From assembly GCF_034627025.1 (NCBI RefSeq), contig NZ_CP141050.1, positions 186,001-250,000 on the forward strand: a DNA stretch of 64,000 nucleotides, in the 5' to 3' direction. The notes beneath the pieces were generated by a model. It did no database searches. It was not told the DNA's origin and saw only the letters and a list, made by a program, of their open reading frames with translations. The stretch comes from Microvirga lotononidis. Its GTDB lineage: Bacteria; Pseudomonadota; Alphaproteobacteria; Rhizobiales; Beijerinckiaceae. The position numbers and the translations under genes were made by a program. The stretch's first letter is position 1; the number at the start of each line of letters is the position of its first letter. This document shows, piece by piece, positions 61,610-64,000 of this stretch.

Positions 61610-62770
61610 TTAGGCCGATGGCAACCGCTGTCGGATGATGGCGCCATGGAAGCGTGCCCCATAGAGCAGCCCGTCATCGTTGAAATCGTAGGATGGGTTG
61701 TGCAGGGGCGCCGAATCCGTGCCGTTGCCGACGAAGACGAAGCAGCCCGGCACGTGCTTCAGGAAGCGGGCGAAGTCCTCCGACCCCGTCATTGGTTCGC
61801 GGGCAGTCGACACATGCTCAGGCTCGAACACGGTTTGAGCGGCAGCGAAGGCTTCGTCCGCCAGAGCGGCATCGTTCAGGAGCGGCACGAACTCGCGCGT
61901 GTAGGTCACCTCGGCGGCGACATTGTACGTCAAGGCGGTGCCCTCCGCGATGATGCGCATCTGCTTCTCGATCTCTGCACTGACCTCCGGCCGGAAACTG
62001 CGGGCATCACCGAGAATGCGGGCAAGCCCGGGCAACGCATTCCGGATGCCGTCGGTGATCAGTTCCGTCACCGACACGACACCGATGTCAGTCGGGCTGA
62101 GGCGGCGTGATACGATGGTCTGGAGGTTCATCACGGTTGCACAGGCGGCGACCAGTACTTCGTTGCCCCAATGCGGGCGGGCGGCATGGCCGCCGACGCC
62201 TTTCAGCACGATCTCGAAGTTGTCCTCCGCCGACATGATCGGGCCGACTCGGGTCTGGAAGTGCCCGACGGGCAGTCCCGGCATGTTGTGCAGGCCGTAG
62301 ATTTCCTCGAACGGGAAGCGCTCCATCAACCCGTCCGCCAGCATGGCGAGCGCGCCCTTGCCCCATTCCTCGGCAGGCTGGAAGACAAAGCGCACGGTGC
62401 CGTCGAACCCGCCTTCCTCGGCGAGGAGCTTGGCGGCCCCGAGCAGCATGACGGTGTGGCCATCATGGCCGCAGGCATGCATCGTGCCGGGATTCTGCGA
62501 GCGGTACTCCGACGTGCCCTGTTCGGTGATGCGCAGGGCGTCCATGTCGGCCCGGAGCGCGATGGCCCGGTTGCCGCTTCCGCGTTTGAGCGTGCCGACG
62601 ACGCCGGTGCCACCTATGCCTTCGGCCACTTCGTCAAGGCCGAACTCCCGCAGTTTGGCGGCCACGAAGGCGCTCGTACGCCTCTCCTCGAAGCCGAACT
62701 CGGGATGCGCGTGCAGGTCGCGCCGCCAGGCGGTCATCTCTTGAGCCAGGGCGTCCAGATCCAGGGCCAT
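61610..62770 (-). CDS. M20-family amidohydrolase (hippurate-hydrolase-like)
   Basis: A 386-residue zinc peptidase-like enzyme of the M20D type. Motifs: WRRDLHAHPEFGFEERRTS, ALRADMDALRITEQG, the metal site TMHACGHDGHTVMLLGAAK and FQPAEEWGKGAL, and a dimer-type segment GVGGHAARPHWGNEVLVAA. It removes acyl groups from amino acids or hydrolyses amides such as hippurate. It follows another M20 enzyme 10 bases upstream on the same strand, so the two are probably co-transcribed. Confidence 0.9.
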   Translation of the reverse strand: MALDLDALAQEMTAWRRDLHAHPEFGFEERRTSAFVAAKLREFGLDEVAEGIGGTGVVGTLKRGSGNRAIALRADMDALRITEQGTSEYRSQNPGTMHACGHDGHTVMLLGAAKLLAEEGGFDGTVRFVFQPAEEWGKGALAMLADGLMERFPFEEIYGLHNMPGLPVGHFQTRVGPIMSAEDNFEIVLKGVGGHAARPHWGNEVLVAACATVMNLQTIVSRRLSPTDIGVVSVTELITDGIRNALPGLARILGDARSFRPEVSAEIEKQMRIIAEGTALTYNVAAEVTYTREFVPLLNDAALADEAFAAAQTVFEPEHVSTAREPMTGSEDFARFLKHVPGCFVFVGNGTDSAPLHNPSYDFNDDGLLYGARFHGAIIRQRLPSA

Positions 62771-62780
62771 CGGTGTCTCC

Positions 62781-64000
62781 TTATGGGGCTGCGAGAGTAG
62801 CGGTCACGTCGAGCAGGATGTTGGCGCCTGCAACGAGGTCGGCATCCGGCGTGTGCTCGCGTGGATTGTGGCTGATGCCGCCGATGCTCGGCACGAAGAT
62901 CATGGCTGCGGGCGCGATACGGGCGATCATCTGGGCATCGTGACCCGCGCCCGAGGTCATGCGCTTCGAGGCCAGCCCGCGCTTGCGTGCGGCCTCCTCC
63001 ACCAGCTTCACGATCCCCGGTCGAAGGTCACCGGCTCGAATCGCGCCAGCCGTTCGACCGAGATTGTGACCTCCTCGGTAGCCGCCAACTCCGTCAGGTA
63101 GGCGGCAAGGGCTGCCTCCTCCGCCTGGAGGCGCCCTTCGTCGGGATCACGCAGGTCGACCGTGAAGGTTGCGCGGGAGGGAATGACGTTGATTGCGTTC
63201 GGCTCGAAGCTCATGCAGCCGACGGTGGCAACGGTGGGTGTATTCGAAGTGCGGGTCCGATCGCGCAGGAAGGTGACCACGCGGGCTGCGGCATGGCCTG
63301 CATCCCGGCGCATCGACATCGGCGTCGTGCCGGCGTGGTTGGCCTCTCCCATGATGGTGATGCGCTGCCAGGAGATGCCCTGAAGGTTCTCGACCGCACC
63401 GATGGGCACGCCCTCGCACTCCAGCACAGGCCCCTGTTCGATGTGCAACTCGACGTAGGCGTGCGGCCTGAGAAAGCCCGGCTCCTCGGAGCCGGCATAG
63501 CCGATCCGCTCCAGCTCCGCCCCGAGCACCGTGCCATCGGTGCCGACCGTCGCCAGCGCCTCCTCGACCACGAGCGCGCCGGCATAGACGAGCGAACCCA
63601 TCATGTCGGGGGCGTAGCGCACGCCCTCCTCGTTGGTGAAGGCGGCGACTGCGATAGGCCGTGTAGGAACATACCCAGAAGCTTTCAGGGTCTCTATCAC
63701 TTCCAGCCCGGACAGCACGCCGTAGCAGCCGTCATAGATGCCGGCATTGATGACGGTGTCGATGTGGGAGCCGAGCAGGACAGGCGCCGCATCCGCATTT
63801 GCGTCATCCTTCCAGATTCCGAAGATGTTGCCGATGCGGTCGACCGCAACCTCCAGGCCCGCGCTGCGGATCCAGGCAAGGACGGTGTCACGTCCTGCCT
63901 TGTCGTTGTCGGAGCCGGTGAGCCGGATCAGCCTGCCATCGCTGTCGCGACCGATCTGCCCGAGTTCCCGGAGCCGGCCAAGCAGGCGCTCCGCGTTGAT
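62781..64000 (-). pseudogene. M20-family N-carbamoyl-amino-acid hydrolase/allantoate amidohydrolase-like, one frameshift, truncated by the window edge
   Basis: The frame enters from the right edge (INAERLLGRLRELGQIGRDS) with the metal site LLGSHIDTVINAGIYDGCYG, AFTNEEGVRYAPDMMGS and YVELHIEQGPVLECEG, the usual order for HyuC/AllC-type enzymes (M20C). At 63014-63017 a run of four G has lost a base: the frame ends after FEPVTFDRG, and the rest (KLVEEAARKRGLASKRMTSG, AGHDAQMIARIAP, with the final metal His) continues in another frame to 62781. One extra G would restore a full-length enzyme. It may be functionally related to the hydantoinase fusion at 22 kb. Confidence 0.8.

Overview
The window is GC-rich chromosomal DNA, most likely from an alphaproteobacterium of the Hyphomicrobiales (Methylobacterium/Microvirga-like). 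This is an inference from gene content: homospermidine synthase, several DUF6894 proteins, a DUF6766 membrane protein, HWE-type histidine kinases, paired Rnk/GreA-like proteins, and a bimodular palindromic intergenic repeat of the kind common in Rhizobiales. No rRNA, tRNA or CRISPR array was seen.

Layout. 1-6.8 kb: end of a pseudouridine synthase gene, an ankyrin protein, a nucleoside deaminase, DUF488, a PAS protein, homospermidine synthase, then a TehA-like channel and a small membrane protein that each carry one in-frame amber codon. 7.1-9.3 kb: a stress block of two Rnk/GreA-C-like regulators, a small protein and a tandem universal stress protein with a damaged start. 9.6-21.3 kb: accessory DNA with a frameshifted tyrosine recombinase next to a long hairpin, an MFS remnant, DUF2332, two 1,200-bp copies of one IS630-type element in opposite orientation (11944-13143 and 20081-21280), and an end-to-end stack of IS701-like, second IS630-like and IS630-A elements (17427-21280). 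21.6-28.1 kb: the clearest metabolic unit, an IclR regulator with a palindrome in front of it, a fused HyuA-HyuB hydantoinase/5-oxoprolinase-type protein of about 1,313 residues, and an OPT transporter. 28.7-31.7 kb: a divergent Nramp-like transporter with a small membrane partner, and a TctC-type binding protein. 33-35 kb: a subtilase with a very long Gly/Asn-rich segment. 35.7-41.4 kb: a second copy of a helical-protein/AraC module, DUF6766, CorA, CsbD, YihY and broken small genes. 42-49 kb: a sensory cluster (DUF6894, HWE kinase, broken PAS-GGDEF, a six-foot-long hybrid PAS kinase by local standards at about 1,330 residues, broken response regulator). 49-64 kb: DUF1194 protein with an amber codon, a dienelactone-hydrolase-like protein lacking its nucleophile, AraC and Crp regulators, AlkB, an internally deleted pirin, HAD phosphatase, class II cAMP phosphodiesterase, MliC-like protein, MetR-like regulator, amine oxidase, DUF938 methyltransferase and two M20 peptidase-family amidohydrolases.

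A striking theme is gene damage. At least eight genes carry one-base frameshifts, three carry a lone in-frame TAG, and several are truncated or internally deleted. Many indels sit in short G or A runs, so sequencing error must be separated from true decay before reading this biologically. The best candidate for a functional system worth study is the IclR/HyuAB-fusion/OPT unit; the best structural puzzles are the dispersed roughly 60-bp and 50-bp repeats, the duplicated helical-protein/AraC module and the Gly/Asn-rich subtilase.
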